Shown: positions 9,798-20,470, counted from the stretch's first letter. The stretch is DNA of 64,000 nt from Metabacillus dongyingensis (GCF_019933155.2 NZ_CP082944.1:3474001-3538000), one strand, 5' to 3'. Numbers and translations are program-made. Notes: generated by a model from the letters alone, not told the origin.

Positions 9798-11104
9798 TAA
9801 TAAACAGAAGTCGTGTCTTTAGACGTATTCTCTAAAATTTCTTTTACTCTGGCCAGGAACCTGCCGCACACTAATCCGTCAAGCACACGGTGATCAAGCG
9901 ACATGCACAGATTCACCATATCCCGCACTGCAATCATGCCGTTGTTCATTACAACAGGACGCTTTACGATTGATTCCACCTGAAGAATCGCAGCCTGCGG
10001 GTAGTTGATGATTCCCATAGACTGCACAGATCCAAATGAACCTGTATTGTTTACAGTAAAGGTGCCGCCTTTCATTTCATCTGCAGTTAATTTACCTGCA
10101 CGGACCTTGCCTGCAAGTTCAGAAATTTCACGGGCTATGCCTTTAATTGTCTTCTCATCTGCATGCTTAATCACCGGCACAAACAGAGCATCATCTGTTG
10201 CAACCGCGATAGAGATATTGATGTCTTTCTTCTGAATAATGCTTTCGCCAGCCCACATAGAATTAATTTGCGGGAATTCTTTTAGTGCTTGAGCGACAGC
10301 TTTGACGAAAAACGCAAAGAATGTAAGATTAAATCCTTCTTTTTGCTTGAATTCATTCTTGATAGAATTGCGGTATTCAACCAGATTGGTTGTATCCACT
10401 TCAATCATCGTCCAGGCATGAGGTGCCTCGTGCTTGCTTCGAAGCATGTTAGAGGCGATCGCTTTGCGGATGCCAGTAACAGGAATTTCAATATCTCCCG
10501 GCTGTGCCGAAACAGAAGCTGCAGCTGGTTGTGCAGCTTTCTGAGGTGCAGCTGCAGGTACATTTTGCTTTGCTTCAGCTTTAGCTGGCGCTTCTTGAAC
10601 AGCTGCATTTCCCCTGTTTCCTGATGAGGGGATATTTCCGCTCTCAATGATTTGCTGCAGGTCTTTTCTTGTGATTCTTCCGCCGGCGCCTGAACCGGTA
10701 ACCTGTTCAAGATCAATGTCGTTTTCCTGGGCCAAGCGCAGGACAGCAGGAGAATATCGTTTCTTATTTGACTGATCCGTTTGCTGTTCAGGCTGCTCTT
10801 TTATTGTTTCCTCAGAAGCCGGCGTGACGGGTTCATTTTCTGCTGAATACCCTTCGCTTCCTCCGCCGACTTCGACTTTACAAATGATTTCGCCGACAGC
10901 AAGCGTATCGCCCTCATCTGCAACCAATTCTTTGATTACGCCTGTAAATGAAGATGGAACCTCTGCATTTACCTTATCTGTCATAACCTCAGCAATCGGA
11001 TCGTATTTGTTTACTGTATCACCGACTGATACAAGCCATTTACTGATGGTGCCTTCCGTTACACTTTCCCCAAGCTGGGGCATGGTCATCTGTTCAACTG
11101 CCAT
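9797..11104 (-). CDS. bkdB: Branched-chain alpha-keto acid dehydrogenase E2 (lipoyl acyltransferase)
   Basis: Core dihydrolipoyl acyltransferase of the branched-chain 2-oxoacid dehydrogenase complex, 435 residues. Order: a lipoyl domain with the lipoylated Lys in MTDKVNAEVPS (about residue 44), an acidic/Gln linker, a peripheral-subunit-binding domain (SPAVLRLAQENDIDLEQV), an Ala/Pro-rich linker, and a catalytic domain ending with the active His in SLDHRVLDG. It passes branched acyl groups to CoA. It is the last gene of the bkd operon, 31 bases after bkdAB. Confidence 0.96.
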   Translation of the reverse strand: MAVEQMTMPQLGESVTEGTISKWLVSVGDTVNKYDPIAEVMTDKVNAEVPSSFTGVIKELVADEGDTLAVGEIICKVEVGGGSEGYSAENEPVTPASEETIKEQPEQQTDQSNKKRYSPAVLRLAQENDIDLEQVTGSGAGGRITRKDLQQIIESGNIPSSGNRGNAAVQEAPAKAEAKQNVPAAAPQKAAQPAAASVSAQPGDIEIPVTGIRKAIASNMLRSKHEAPHAWTMIEVDTTNLVEYRNSIKNEFKQKEGFNLTFFAFFVKAVAQALKEFPQINSMWAGESIIQKKDINISIAVATDDALFVPVIKHADEKTIKGIAREISELAGKVRAGKLTADEMKGGTFTVNNTGSFGSVQSMGIINYPQAAILQVESIVKRPVVMNNGMIAVRDMVNLCMSLDHRVLDGLVCGRFLARVKEILENTSKDTTSVY

Positions 11105-11134
11105 GTCTGTTCCCTCCTCAAATGAAAATCTTAT

Positions 11135-12118
11135 TTAAAATTCAGCAAGCTTCCGCATAGCCGCTTCAACTTTATCTGGATTGATCATAAAATATTTTTC
11201 CATTGTTGGAGCATATGGCATTGCCGGCACATCAGGACCTGCAAGACGCATGATTGGTGCATCCAAATCAAATAGGCAGTTTTCAGCAATGATGGCTGAC
11301 ACTTCGCTCATGATGCTTCCTTCTTTGTTATCTTCCGTCAGTAAAAGGACTTTTCCTGTTTTAGATGCAGCTTCAATAATCGCTTCTTTATCCAGCGGGT
11401 AAACTGTGCGCAAATCAAGAATATGCGCTGAAATTCCATCTTGCGCAAGCTTTTCTGCAGCTTGGAGAGCAAAATGTACGCACAAGCCGTAAGTGATGAT
11501 TGTAAGATCTTCACCCTCGCGCTTTACATCAGCTTTTCCGATCGGCAGCACATAATCATCATCCGGAACCTCGCCTTTGATGAGACGGTAAGCTCTTTTA
11601 TGCTCAAAGAACAGAACTGGATCATTGTCTCTGATTGCAGCCTTTAACAGTCCTTTAACATCATAAGGAGTTGAAGGCATCACAATTTTAAGACCCGGCT
11701 GATTGGCAAATAAAGCTTCGACCGATTGAGAGTGATAGAGAGCGCCATGTACGCCGCCGCCATAAGGAGCGCGAATCGTAATCGGGCAATTCCAATCATT
11801 GTTTGAACGATAGCGGATTTTGGCTGCCTCTGAAACGATCTGATTGACTGCAGGCATGATAAAGTCTGCAAATTGCATTTCTGCAATTGGTCTCATTCCG
11901 TACATGGCTGCGCCAATTCCTACACCTGCAATCGCTGATTCTGCAAGCGGAGTATCAATGACACGCTCTTCTCCAAACTTGTCGTACAATCCAGCTGTTG
12001 CTTTAAAAACTCCGCCTTTTTTGCCTACATCTTCCCCAAGCACGAAAACTTTTGGATCACGTTCCATCTCTTCACGAATCGCCATCGTGACAGCATCTAT
12101 ATAAGAAATGACTGGCAT
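11135..12118 (-). CDS. bkdAB: Branched-chain alpha-keto acid dehydrogenase E1 beta subunit
   Basis: Beta chain of the thiamine-diphosphate-dependent E1 decarboxylase, 327 residues, the same as the B. subtilis protein. The transketolase pyrimidine-binding region includes VIDTPLAESAIAGVGIGAA and EMQFADFIMPAVNQ, and the C-terminal domain begins near GKVLLLTEDN. It pairs with BkdAA, encoded 12 bases upstream, to decarboxylate the keto acids of Leu, Ile and Val. The operon context excludes pyruvate dehydrogenase as the first choice. Confidence 0.96.
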   Translation of the reverse strand: MPVISYIDAVTMAIREEMERDPKVFVLGEDVGKKGGVFKATAGLYDKFGEERVIDTPLAESAIAGVGIGAAMYGMRPIAEMQFADFIMPAVNQIVSEAAKIRYRSNNDWNCPITIRAPYGGGVHGALYHSQSVEALFANQPGLKIVMPSTPYDVKGLLKAAIRDNDPVLFFEHKRAYRLIKGEVPDDDYVLPIGKADVKREGEDLTIITYGLCVHFALQAAEKLAQDGISAHILDLRTVYPLDKEAIIEAASKTGKVLLLTEDNKEGSIMSEVSAIIAENCLFDLDAPIMRLAGPDVPAMPYAPTMEKYFMINPDKVEAAMRKLAEF

Positions 12119-12130
12119 TGTTCTTCCCCC

Positions 12131-13123
12131 TTACTCTGCGTATACGTATTTAAGTGCAGACTCTGCATCTGCATATGGAGCACTTTCAGCGTAATCTGTT
12201 GCTTCGTTTACAACCTTCATAATCTCGTCATGAATTTCTTTTTCCTTCTCATCCGTCATGACGCCAGTCTCTTTTAAATAAACGGCAAATTTTAAGATCG
12301 GATCATTCTTCTTAGCTTCTGAGACTTCTTCCTGTCCGCGGTATGAACGGTCATCGTCATCACTTGAGTGAGGAGTTAAACGGTATGAGATTGCTTCTAT
12401 CAGTGTAGGGCCCTCTCCGCGGCGCCCTCTGTCTGCAGCTTCTTTTACAGCCTGGTACACTTCAAGCGGGTCATTTCCATCCACTGTATAGCCAGGCATT
12501 CCGTAGCCAATCGCACGGTCTGAGATTTTCTCGCATGCAACTTGCTTTTCGTATGGAACGCTGATTGCATATTTATTGTTTTCACACATAAAAATGACAG
12601 GAAGCTTATGTACTCCGGCAAAGTTTGCTCCTTCATGGAAGTCTCCCTGGTTTGATGATCCTTCTCCGAACGTGACAAACGTAACAAGATCCTTCTTCTC
12701 CATTTTGCCGGCAAGAGCAATTCCAACGGCATGAGGCACTTGAGTTGTAACCGGTGATGAGCCTGTAACAATGCGGTTTTCTTTTTGTCCAAAGTGACCT
12801 GGCATTTGGCGTCCGCCTGAGTTTGGATCTTCTGCTTTTGCAAAACCCGAAAGCATCAATTGCTTTGCAGTCATGCCAAACGCAAGAACAACACCCATAT
12901 CCCGGTAGTAAGGTAGTGCATAGTCTTTTTTGCGGTCAAGAGCAAACGCAGCACCAACCTGAGCCGCTTCCTGTCCCTGACATGAAATAACAAATGGAAT
13001 TTTTCCTGAACGGTTCAACAGCCACATGCGTTCATCGATTTTGCGCGCCATGACCATTGTTTCATACATTTCAAGAACATCTTGATCAGATAAACCAAGT
13101 GTTTTATGACGATTCTCAGCCAT
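12131..13123 (-). CDS. bkdAA: Branched-chain alpha-keto acid dehydrogenase E1 alpha subunit
   Basis: Alpha chain of E1, which binds thiamine diphosphate and Mg. The TPP motif runs from TFGEGSSNQGDFHEG to ENNKYAIS, and the phosphorylation-loop region PHSSDDDDRSYRG is conserved. There are two adjacent ATGs at 13126 and 13123. I take 13123 because it sits 7 bases from GGAGG and gives 330 residues, as in B. subtilis. It lies 45 bases downstream of lpdV. Confidence 0.95.
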   Translation of the reverse strand: MAENRHKTLGLSDQDVLEMYETMVMARKIDERMWLLNRSGKIPFVISCQGQEAAQVGAAFALDRKKDYALPYYRDMGVVLAFGMTAKQLMLSGFAKAEDPNSGGRQMPGHFGQKENRIVTGSSPVTTQVPHAVGIALAGKMEKKDLVTFVTFGEGSSNQGDFHEGANFAGVHKLPVIFMCENNKYAISVPYEKQVACEKISDRAIGYGMPGYTVDGNDPLEVYQAVKEAADRGRRGEGPTLIEAISYRLTPHSSDDDDRSYRGQEEVSEAKKNDPILKFAVYLKETGVMTDEKEKEIHDEIMKVVNEATDYAESAPYADAESALKYVYAE

Positions 13124-13168
13124 CATTTTGCCTCCTCAAAAATCAGTATGTAAGGGACATGATCCCTT

Positions 13169-14590
13169 TTAAGAGTGGATTGCTTTCCCATCAACTGCAA
13201 GTGCCGCTTCACCTATTGCTTCAGATAGCGTTGGATGAGGATGAATGGTTTGTCCAATTTCCCAAGGAGTTGCATCAAGCACCATAGCAAGCCCTGCTTC
13301 AGATATCATATCTGTCACATGTGGTCCAATCATATGAACACCAAGGAGATCATCTGTTTTTGCATCAGCTATTAATTTGACAAACCCATCAGATTCCCCA
13401 AAAACAAGCGCTTTGCCGATTGCACGGAATGAAAATTTGCCTGTTTTCACTTCAAAACCCGCTTTTTTCGCTTCATCTTCTGTATACCCGACGCTTGCAA
13501 TTTCAGGTGTACTGTATACACATCTGGAAACTTTTTTATAATCAATTGCAGAAGGCGTATGTCCTGCAATATGCTCAACAGCTGTAATGCCCTCATGTGA
13601 AGCAACATGCGCAAGCTGAAGGCCGCCTACAACGTCTCCAATCGCATAGATATGTGATTCTTTAGTCTGCATGAATTGATTCGTTTTAATAAAGCCATTC
13701 TCAAGCTGAATATCTGTGTTTTCAATGCCGATGCCTTCAACATTTGCCTGACGTCCGACTGAAACAAGAATTTTTTCAGCAGAGAAGGTTTTTACATCAC
13801 CTTTATGTTCAGCACTGATAGAAACAGCTTTTCCTTTTTCAAGGGTTTCAGACAGCACTTTAGCACCTGTTACAACGTTAATTCCTTTTTTCTTAAGCAA
13901 GCGCTGCATTTCTTTCGATATTTCAGCATCTTCAGTAGGCAGGATACGATCTGCGTACTCAAGTACAGTGACTTCCAGTCCAAAATCAGACAGCATAGAA
14001 GCCCACTCTATTCCGATTACCCCTCCGCCTACAATAATGATTGATTTAGGCAGCGATTCAAGCACAAGAGCTTCATCAGACGTTAAAACAGACTCACCGT
14101 CAATTTCCAGACCTGGCAGACTGCGGGGTCTTGAGCCTGTAGAGACAATCACATTTTTAGGAATAAGCATTTCATTTTCCTCGCCGTTATTCATCTCAAC
14201 AGAAATTGTTCCGGGCATTGGAGAGAAAATAGAAGGACCCAAAATACGGCCAGTTCCTTCATAAACATCAATTTTCCCTTGCTTCATTAAATGCTGAACG
14301 CCTTTATGAAGCGTATCAATAATCGATTGTTTCCGTTCCTGAACCTTCGTGAAATCAAGCTCAACTCCTGAAGTAATAACGCCAAACTCTTCGCTTCTTT
14401 TTGCAGTTGCAAATACTTCTGCACTTCTGAGCAATGCTTTGCTTGGAATACATCCCGCATGAAGACAAGTGCCTCCAAGTTTTCCTTTTTCAACAATGGC
14501 TGTTTTTAAGCCAAGCTGGCTTGCGCGAATTGCAGCTACATATCCGCCTGTTCCCCCGCCTACAATGACGAGATCATAATCTGTTGCCAT
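13169..14590 (-). CDS. lpdV: Dihydrolipoyl dehydrogenase E3 of the branched-chain complex
   Basis: FAD-dependent disulfide oxidoreductase, 473 residues, that reoxidises the lipoyl arms of BkdB with NAD+. The N-terminal FAD-binding motif is VIVGGGTGGYVAA, the redox pair is GGTCLHAGCIPSKALL (Cys separated by four residues), and a second Rossmann motif IIVGGGVIGIEWAS binds NAD. The C-terminal catalytic His-Glu lies in IHPHPTLSEAI. Its place inside the bkd operon assigns it to this complex rather than to pyruvate dehydrogenase. Confidence 0.96.
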   Translation of the reverse strand: MATDYDLVIVGGGTGGYVAAIRASQLGLKTAIVEKGKLGGTCLHAGCIPSKALLRSAEVFATAKRSEEFGVITSGVELDFTKVQERKQSIIDTLHKGVQHLMKQGKIDVYEGTGRILGPSIFSPMPGTISVEMNNGEENEMLIPKNVIVSTGSRPRSLPGLEIDGESVLTSDEALVLESLPKSIIIVGGGVIGIEWASMLSDFGLEVTVLEYADRILPTEDAEISKEMQRLLKKKGINVVTGAKVLSETLEKGKAVSISAEHKGDVKTFSAEKILVSVGRQANVEGIGIENTDIQLENGFIKTNQFMQTKESHIYAIGDVVGGLQLAHVASHEGITAVEHIAGHTPSAIDYKKVSRCVYSTPEIASVGYTEDEAKKAGFEVKTGKFSFRAIGKALVFGESDGFVKLIADAKTDDLLGVHMIGPHVTDMISEAGLAMVLDATPWEIGQTIHPHPTLSEAIGEAALAVDGKAIHS

Positions 14591-14607
14591 ACTGATGCTC
14601 CTCTCTA

Positions 14608-15723
14608 TTAAATCTGGTTGTAGATCTTAGAGTTCACTTTTTTATTTGGATATTCTTTCGCCTCTTCTTCACCTCTGAGAACGCGAAGAGCTCCTTCCGT
14701 TAATGCCTGAAGTTCATTTTCACCTGGAAATACATTCACATCTGCGATCCAGTCTATGTAGGAAGAGATTTCTTTAACGAATTTTTTCCCGTAGGCAAGA
14801 CCGCCTGTTAGAATAATCGCATCAACTCTCCCTTTTAAAACGGAGCTTGCTGCACCTATTTCTTTGCCGATTTGATAGGCCATTGCATCAAATATCAGTT
14901 TAGCCTTTTGATTTCCTTCAGCAATCATGCGTTCTACCTTCTGGCCATCATTGGTGCCAAGATAACCAACAAGCCCGCCATTGCCGACAAGCATTTTCAT
15001 AACTTCCTCGCGATAGTAGTCACCTGAATAGCATAGATTCACCAGATCTCCAGCAGGAACTGTCCCTGCACGTTCAGGACTGAATGGTCCATCTCCATGC
15101 AGGCCATTGTTGACATCAATTACTTTCCCGAGCTTGTGAACTCCGACCGTTATCCCGCCGCCCATATGAGCCACAATCAAGTTCATTTCGCTGTATTTTT
15201 TTCCGTACTGCTGAGCAACTTTTCTCGCAACGGATTTTTGGTTTAATGCATGAAAAATGCTCTTTCGTTCAATAGATGGAACTCCGGATACTTTCGCGAT
15301 CGTTTCCATTTCATCAACAACGACCGGATCCACAATGAAAGAAGGAATATTTAACCCGCCGGCTATTTCAAATGCTATGATGCCTCCCAAATTTGAAGCG
15401 TGCTGTCCTGCAAAACCGATGCGAAGATCGTGAAGCATTTGTTCATTCACATGATAAGTTCCGCCCTCTATTGGGCGGAGCAGTCCGCCTCTTCCGCATA
15501 CTGCGCTTAATTTAGAGATATTAATGCCTTCTTCATCCAGCGTTTCAAGTATAGTCTGTTTCCTGAATTCATATTGATCAATGATGCTGTTAAAGGCATT
15601 TATTATATCCGCATCATGCCGGATTGTTTTTTCAAAAATAGATCGTTCATTATCAAATACACCAATTTTCGTCGAGGTTGAACCGGGATTTATGACGAGA
15701 ATCCGATATTCTTTTTCTTGCAA
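14608..15723 (-). CDS. buk: Branched-chain fatty-acid (butyrate) kinase
   Basis: ASKHA-fold acetokinase-family enzyme, 371 residues. It converts branched acyl phosphate plus ADP to the acid plus ATP, and with Ptb recovers energy from branched acyl-CoA. The N-terminal phosphate motif is [11 protein letters not shown], followed by [14 protein letters not shown] and [17 protein letters not shown]. The start codon is TTG at 15723, with GGAGG nine bases upstream; the next in-frame ATG would remove the nucleotide-binding strand. A hairpin separates it from bcd. Confidence 0.94.
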   Translation of the reverse strand: MQEKEYRILVINPGSTSTKIGVFDNERSIFEKTIRHDADIINAFNSIIDQYEFRKQTILETLDEEGINISKLSAVCGRGGLLRPIEGGTYHVNEQMLHDLRIGFAGQHASNLGGIIAFEIAGGLNIPSFIVDPVVVDEMETIAKVSGVPSIERKSIFHALNQKSVARKVAQQYGKKYSEMNLIVAHMGGGITVGVHKLGKVIDVNNGLHGDGPFSPERAGTVPAGDLVNLCYSGDYYREEVMKMLVGNGGLVGYLGTNDGQKVERMIAEGNQKAKLIFDAMAYQIGKEIGAASSVLKGRVDAIILTGGLAYGKKFVKEISSYIDWIADVNVFPGENELQALTEGALRVLRGEEEAKEYPNKKVNSKIYNQI

Positions 15724-15752
15724 CTTCTAAAACCTCCAAATATGAGAAAGAT

Positions 15753-15778
15753 CAGACAGCGTTCTTACACGCTGTCTG
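15753..15778 (-). promoter_or_regulatory. Intercistronic hairpin between bcd and buk
   Basis: CAGACAGCGT and ACGCTGTCTG form a perfect 10-bp stem with a 6-base loop between bcd and buk on the minus-strand transcript. No long T run follows. It looks like an mRNA-stability or partial-attenuation element rather than a full terminator. The effect is inferred. Confidence 0.5.
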
Positions 15779-15804
15779 CGTATCTCATCTCAAAAAATTG
15801 CCTA

Positions 15805-16899
15805 TTAGCGTCGGCTTAAAATGTGCTGGCCATTTTGCAGAAACTGGCTGCGTGAATTTCTCATTCTTTCGATGCGCTCTTCAGCCAGACGATCAGCAGC
15901 CGCATATGTCGGGATGCCGTCTCGTTTTGCAATTTCAAATACTCGTTCAATATTTTGATAAATGCCCTCTACTTTTTTCATTGCTCTTTCGCTGTTGTAC
16001 CCAAGCAGCTCATCTGCTACGTTTATCACGCCGCCTGCATTAATGACATAGTCTGGTGCGTATGCAATTCCCATTTCATGAATCGTATCGCCATGACGAG
16101 TTTCTCTTAACTGGTTATTGGCAGCACCTGCAATGACCTTGGCTTTAATTTGAGGAATTGTATCGTCATTAATAGTAGCTCCAAGCGCACATGGTGCATA
16201 AATATCGCAGTCCACTCCGTAAATTTCATCAGGATTTACTACTTTGGCACCGAAAGCTTCAACAGCTCTTTGAACTGCTTCTTTATTAATATCCGTCACA
16301 ATCAGCTGTGCGCCTTCTTCGTGCAAATGTCTGCAGAGGTTGAAAGCAACGTTGCCGACACCTTGAACTGCAACAGTCTTGCCTTCCAATGAATCTGTTC
16401 CAAACGCAGCTTTTGCAGCAGCTTTCATTCCGCGGTATACACCGAATGCCGTTACAGGTGAAGGGTTTCCTGAAGATCCGAAAGCAGGTGAAATACCCGT
16501 TACAAAATCTGTTTCTTCGTGGATCAAGTCCATATCTTCCACAGTAGTGCCTACATCTTCAGCCGTAATATAACGGCCATTTAGTCCTTGAATGTAACGG
16601 CCGAAAGCGCGGAACATTTCTTCATTTTTATCTTTGCGCGGATCCCCGATGATGACTGTTTTTCCTCCCCCAAGGTTTAACCCTGCGGCTGCATTTTTGT
16701 AAGTCATGCCTTTAGCCAAACGAAGAGCATCTTCAATAGCATCGGCTTCTGAAGCGTATGTCCACATGCGCGTTCCGCCAAGTGCAGGACCTAAAGTTGT
16801 ATCATGAATAGCGATAATAGCTTTTAAACCTGATTGTTTATCTTGGCAAAAAACCAATTGCTCATAATCATATTGTTCCATATATTTGAAAATTTCCAT
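15805..16899 (-). CDS. bcd: Leucine (branched-chain amino acid) dehydrogenase
   Basis: NAD-dependent oxidative deamination of Leu, Val and Ile to the keto acids used by the Bkd complex, 364 residues. The Glu/Leu/Phe/Val dehydrogenase signature is clear: the catalytic Lys in [17 protein letters not shown] (about 80), a proline-rich ALGGTRMW loop, and the C-terminal dinucleotide-binding motif AVQGVGNVA. It follows ptb in the operon with a 51-base gap. Confidence 0.96.
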   Translation of the reverse strand: MEIFKYMEQYDYEQLVFCQDKQSGLKAIIAIHDTTLGPALGGTRMWTYASEADAIEDALRLAKGMTYKNAAAGLNLGGGKTVIIGDPRKDKNEEMFRAFGRYIQGLNGRYITAEDVGTTVEDMDLIHEETDFVTGISPAFGSSGNPSPVTAFGVYRGMKAAAKAAFGTDSLEGKTVAVQGVGNVAFNLCRHLHEEGAQLIVTDINKEAVQRAVEAFGAKVVNPDEIYGVDCDIYAPCALGATINDDTIPQIKAKVIAGAANNQLRETRHGDTIHEMGIAYAPDYVINAGGVINVADELLGYNSERAMKKVEGIYQNIERVFEIAKRDGIPTYAAADRLAEERIERMRNSRSQFLQNGQHILSRR

Positions 16900-16950
16900 G
16901 TGTAAATCCTCCTAATGTTCTTTTCATATTCTTAAGTTTAGCTTTTTCCC

Positions 16951-17841
16951 TTAACTTGAACAAATCGCCAAAGCTAGCGAATAAAGTTTGCTTTCGGCTG
17001 AATCAGCACGGCTTGTTAAAACAATCGGCGCTTTTGCCCCTGCAACAATGGCTCCTACTTTTGCATTTGCAAAATACATGAGCGATTTATATAAAACATT
17101 TCCAACTTCAATGGTTGGTACTAAAAGGATATCAGACTGTCCTGCCACTTCGCTTTTGATGCCTTTATGCTCTGCAGCTTCAAATGAAACAGCATTATCA
17201 AGTGCAAGAGGACCATCAACGATACAATCTTTAATCTGGCCTCTTTTGTTCATTTGCGTTAGAGCAGCAGCATCAATCGTTGCCTGCATGGAAGGATTTA
17301 TAACTTCAACAGCTGCAAGCGGAGCCACCTTTGGAATGTCTATTCCAATCTTCCTTGCAACCATGACAGAATTTGCAAGAATTTGCTTTTTCTGGTCTAG
17401 ATCTGGTGCAAGATTCATTGCTGCATCCGTTACAATTGTATATCTGTCGTAGCCGGGCACCTCAAAAACAGCAACATGTGAAAGAATTTTGCCTGTTCGA
17501 AGTCCGTATTCCTTGTTTAAAACAGCCTTTAAAATAACGGCAGTCGGAACATTTCCTTTCATTAAAACATCAGCTTCATTTTGAAAGACAGCTTTAACTG
17601 CAAATTCTGAAGCCTGGTCAACGGATCTTGCATGCCTAATTGAAAACTTGTTTACATCCGTACTTCTTTCTTGAAGCATGATTTCGATTTCTTCTTTATT
17701 TCCGAACAAAATAAAATTGGCAAGCCCCCGCTCTGAAGCCTCTATAACTGCTTCAAGCACTTCTGCATCTTCTGCAGATGCAACTGCTACCGTTTTGTTC
17801 TCAAGCCGGGCTGCTTTTTCTAGCAGGTCTTCTAAGTTCAT
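16951..17841 (-). CDS. ptb: Phosphate butyryl/branched-acyl transferase
   Basis: Transfers an acyl group from branched or butyryl-CoA to phosphate, supplying the substrate of Buk. It has 296 residues of the phosphate acetyl/butyryl transferase family, including MKGNVPTAVILKAVL and VTDAAMNLAPDL. It is the first gene of the bkd operon. The sigma-L promoter lies 50-70 bases upstream of its ATG. Confidence 0.94.
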   Translation of the reverse strand: MNLEDLLEKAARLENKTVAVASAEDAEVLEAVIEASERGLANFILFGNKEEIEIMLQERSTDVNKFSIRHARSVDQASEFAVKAVFQNEADVLMKGNVPTAVILKAVLNKEYGLRTGKILSHVAVFEVPGYDRYTIVTDAAMNLAPDLDQKKQILANSVMVARKIGIDIPKVAPLAAVEVINPSMQATIDAAALTQMNKRGQIKDCIVDGPLALDNAVSFEAAEHKGIKSEVAGQSDILLVPTIEVGNVLYKSLMYFANAKVGAIVAGAKAPIVLTSRADSAESKLYSLALAICSS

Positions 17842-17890
17842 CGTGTTTTCAATCCCTTCAAGATGTATTCACAGCACCCGTTATTTTATA

Positions 17891-17908
17891 ATGCAAGAAG
17901 CGTGCCAA
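17891..17908 (-). promoter_or_regulatory. Sigma-L (sigma-54) -24/-12 promoter of the bkd operon
   Basis: On the minus strand the sequence TTGGCACGCTTCTTGCAT matches the sigma-54 consensus TGGCAC-N5-TTGC perfectly, with GG near 17905 and GC near 17894. It lies between ptb and bkdR, whose product is a sigma-54 activator. B. subtilis has the same arrangement for its ptb promoter. Confidence 0.93.
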
Positions 17909-17987
17909 CATAAAAACATGTAAACGCTTCATCTTTTCATACAGAAAACATGCATTTTTTTTCATACCTTGCAATTAATTGCATGCA

Positions 17988-20048
17988 TTACTTTGCAAGA
18001 TTGTATTTTTCTATTTTATAATACAGGTTTCTAAGCGAAATACCTAATGAAAGGGCGGTTTTTGTCCGATTAAAGTTATGCTTGTTCAGTGCTTCCCTTA
18101 TGAGCACTTCCTCAAGCTGCTCTATGGATTCTGCAAGAGTTTGATTGCCTGCACTTTCTATGGGATAGGCTTTTCCGCCTGACTTTTTTTCATCATTCTG
18201 CGCAAGTTCCGGCAAATGCGTAGCGGCAATTTCCATTTCATTGTATTTCATAAAAATCATGGCTCTTCCAATGACATTCTCAAGTTCTCTTACATTCCCG
18301 GGCCAGCTGTGCGCAACAAGCCTGTCCAAAGCTGATTCTTCAATTCCTTCAATACTTCTGCCATAGTCCTGATTTAGTTTCCTGATTAGGTGCTCAGCAA
18401 GCATTGGGATATCTCTTTTTCTGTTCCTGAGCGGTGGAATGGAAATTGGGTAGCGATTTAATCTGTAATACAAATCTTCTCGGAAAGTGCCGTCTGCCAT
18501 AGCTTTTTCTATATTAATATTTGTTGCGGCAATGACTCTCACATTGATTGGAATGGACTTTGTCGAACCGACCCTGACAATTTCTTTTTCCTGCAGCACC
18601 CGAAGCAGTTTGGCCTGTACATTTGCCGAAAGTTCTCCAATTTCATCCAGAAAAATGCTCCCTTTATTGGCTTCTTCAAAAAACCCTCTTTTTCCGCCCC
18701 GTTTCGCTCCTGAGAATGCCCCTTCCTCATAGCCAAACAGTTCACTTTCAAGCAGTGTTTCTGAAATAGCCGCACAATTCACACGGATAAACTTGTTATA
18801 CTTTCTGTCACTTGCGTTATGTATCGCATGGGCAAATAGCTCTTTTCCTGTCCCTGATTCCCCTCTGAGAAGAACAGTCGCAGGTGTTTTAGCTCCAAGC
18901 TTGGCCTGCTCAATCGCAAGTTTGATTTCTTCGCTTGCTCCAATGATATCTTCAAAGGCATACTTCGCTTCTAGTGTTCTGATAATTTGTCTGGCCCTGT
19001 TCAATTCTGTTGTTAAAGTTTGGATCTCGGACATATCATGAATAATGCCCACACTTCCTTTTAGTATCCCATCCACAATGATCGGAGCTACATTTACAAT
19101 GACATCTTTCTTGCCCGGACCCACCTTCATCCTCACGCCTCTTACAGGTCTCCTCGTTTCAAGAACCTTCATATGCATGCTTTCACCTTCAGAAATATCA
19201 GCCGTTGCAGGCTTTCCCAGCACTTGTTCTTCTGTCAGGCCAGTCATCCTTGAATAGGCAGGATTGATTAGAATTCCTCTTCCTTCTTCATCTACAACAG
19301 AAATGGCCTCGTCAGATGATTGAATGATGGCCTGAAGGAGCGTTTGAATCTCCTTTAAGTTCGTCATCTCTTCTGCCAGGTTCACTATATCAGTGATATC
19401 TTTAAACAAAGAAAGGGCGCCGAGCAGTGCTCCTGTGTCATCAAAGATCGGGATCCTCGTCGTAATGATTTTAAGACCATTTTCAAGAACCTGTTCCTGA
19501 TTCATTTCGACTTCTTTTGTTTTCAGAATCCTTGGAAGCTTGCTTGAAGGAATCATCTTTTCGATTAGACGGCCAATTACATCTCCCTTTTTTAGCCCTG
19601 TCATCCGCTCTGCTGTTTTATTAAATAGGATAACCCGTTCCTTATCATCAATGACGATCATGCCATCATTCGTTGAATCAAAAATAGTTTCATGTTTATG
19701 TGTTATATCCTTTAAAGCTGTAATCAAATTTTCTTTCTGATTGATAAGATTGGAAATGATGTGAGCGACAGTGCCCGGAATAATAACCGTATTCCTGCTT
19801 CTGCATTTAAGAAGGTCCTCAAAGACCTCATTGCTGCCAGTTGCCTCTATGACAATATTGATCTTATTGGATAAAAGCGGCTTCCATTCAGAACTTGTCA
19901 AGATTCCCAGCTTTTTTGCAAGCTGCATTCCTGGCGCATCCGGCTCAATATCCACAACCGCTATGATTTCCATAGCTTTTATTTCCATAAGCATTTTGAG
20001 CAGTGTTGTCCCGCCTTGTCCCGCCCCCACCAACAAGACCTTTTGCAT
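17988..20048 (-). CDS. bkdR: Sigma-L-dependent transcriptional activator of the bkd operon
   Basis: Enhancer-binding protein of 686 residues. Order: an N-terminal Rossmann-like segment ([17 protein letters not shown]), two PAS-type sensor domains (about 110-230 and 235-345), an AAA+ sigma-54 interaction domain with Walker A GESGTGKE, the sigma-contact loop GAFSGA and Walker [11 protein letters not shown], and a C-terminal Fis-type helix-turn-helix ([21 protein letters not shown]). The loop has Ser in place of the common Thr of GAFTGA. It should activate the adjacent -24/-12 promoter in response to branched-chain metabolites. Confidence 0.94.
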   Translation of the reverse strand: MQKVLLVGAGQGGTTLLKMLMEIKAMEIIAVVDIEPDAPGMQLAKKLGILTSSEWKPLLSNKINIVIEATGSNEVFEDLLKCRSRNTVIIPGTVAHIISNLINQKENLITALKDITHKHETIFDSTNDGMIVIDDKERVILFNKTAERMTGLKKGDVIGRLIEKMIPSSKLPRILKTKEVEMNQEQVLENGLKIITTRIPIFDDTGALLGALSLFKDITDIVNLAEEMTNLKEIQTLLQAIIQSSDEAISVVDEEGRGILINPAYSRMTGLTEEQVLGKPATADISEGESMHMKVLETRRPVRGVRMKVGPGKKDVIVNVAPIIVDGILKGSVGIIHDMSEIQTLTTELNRARQIIRTLEAKYAFEDIIGASEEIKLAIEQAKLGAKTPATVLLRGESGTGKELFAHAIHNASDRKYNKFIRVNCAAISETLLESELFGYEEGAFSGAKRGGKRGFFEEANKGSIFLDEIGELSANVQAKLLRVLQEKEIVRVGSTKSIPINVRVIAATNINIEKAMADGTFREDLYYRLNRYPISIPPLRNRKRDIPMLAEHLIRKLNQDYGRSIEGIEESALDRLVAHSWPGNVRELENVIGRAMIFMKYNEMEIAATHLPELAQNDEKKSGGKAYPIESAGNQTLAESIEQLEEVLIREALNKHNFNRTKTALSLGISLRNLYYKIEKYNLAK

Positions 20049-20199
20049 AATGATTACCCCTTACCGTTTTATGTAATATATAATTATAAATGATTTTTGC
20101 AAAATTTTGCACAGTTTCATCATATCAGTTTTTGTTCACTTGACAAATTGTTTTTTTCGTTGAACAATTTAAAAGACGAAGGGGAAAGGATTACAAAAA

Positions 20200-20454
20200 A
20201 TGATACGAATTTTCGCTCTATTAATAATGGTGATACCTGGAGTTTTGGCAGGCTACGGCATTAAATTAATGCGTGACATGCTCTTCGGTATTCTTCAGGC
20301 ACCTTTTCCAAACCTATGGCTGCAATTTATTGCCGGGCTGCTTTTATTTGCAGGAGGATTAAGTTTTGTTGCAGGATTTATTTTTTACCGTGACCGCAAA
20401 CGAAATAAAGTGCAGAAAAAATTTCAGAAAAACAAAAGAACCCCGTTAGTTTGA
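20200..20454 (+). CDS. yqzF: DUF2627 small membrane protein
   Basis: 84 residues with two clear membrane segments (IRIFALLIMVIPGVLAGYGI and LQFIAGLLLFAGGLSFVAGF) joined by a short loop with LRDML-like amphipathic residues. The C-terminus is basic and cytoplasmic. It matches the family and position of B. subtilis YqzF, divergent from bkdR and convergent with yqiK. AAGGGGAAAGG precedes the start. No function is known for the family. Confidence 0.85.
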   Translation: MIRIFALLIMVIPGVLAGYGIKLMRDMLFGILQAPFPNLWLQFIAGLLLFAGGLSFVAGFIFYRDRKRNKVQKKFQKNKRTPLV

Positions 20455-20468
20455 GATAAACGGGGTCA
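20438..20468. terminator. Bidirectional terminator between yqzF and yqiK
   Basis: ACCCCGTT (20440-20447) pairs with AACGGGGT (20459-20466). The left arm overlaps the last codons of yqzF. A-rich and T-rich flanks allow use in both directions. Confidence 0.8.
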
Positions 20469-20470
20469 AA

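Noticed and set aside
17915..17940. cre-like sequence upstream of the bkd promoter (TGTAAACGCTTCA)
   Set aside because: It is one base short of the 14-base cre and mismatched at the 3' half, so I did not call it a CcpA site.
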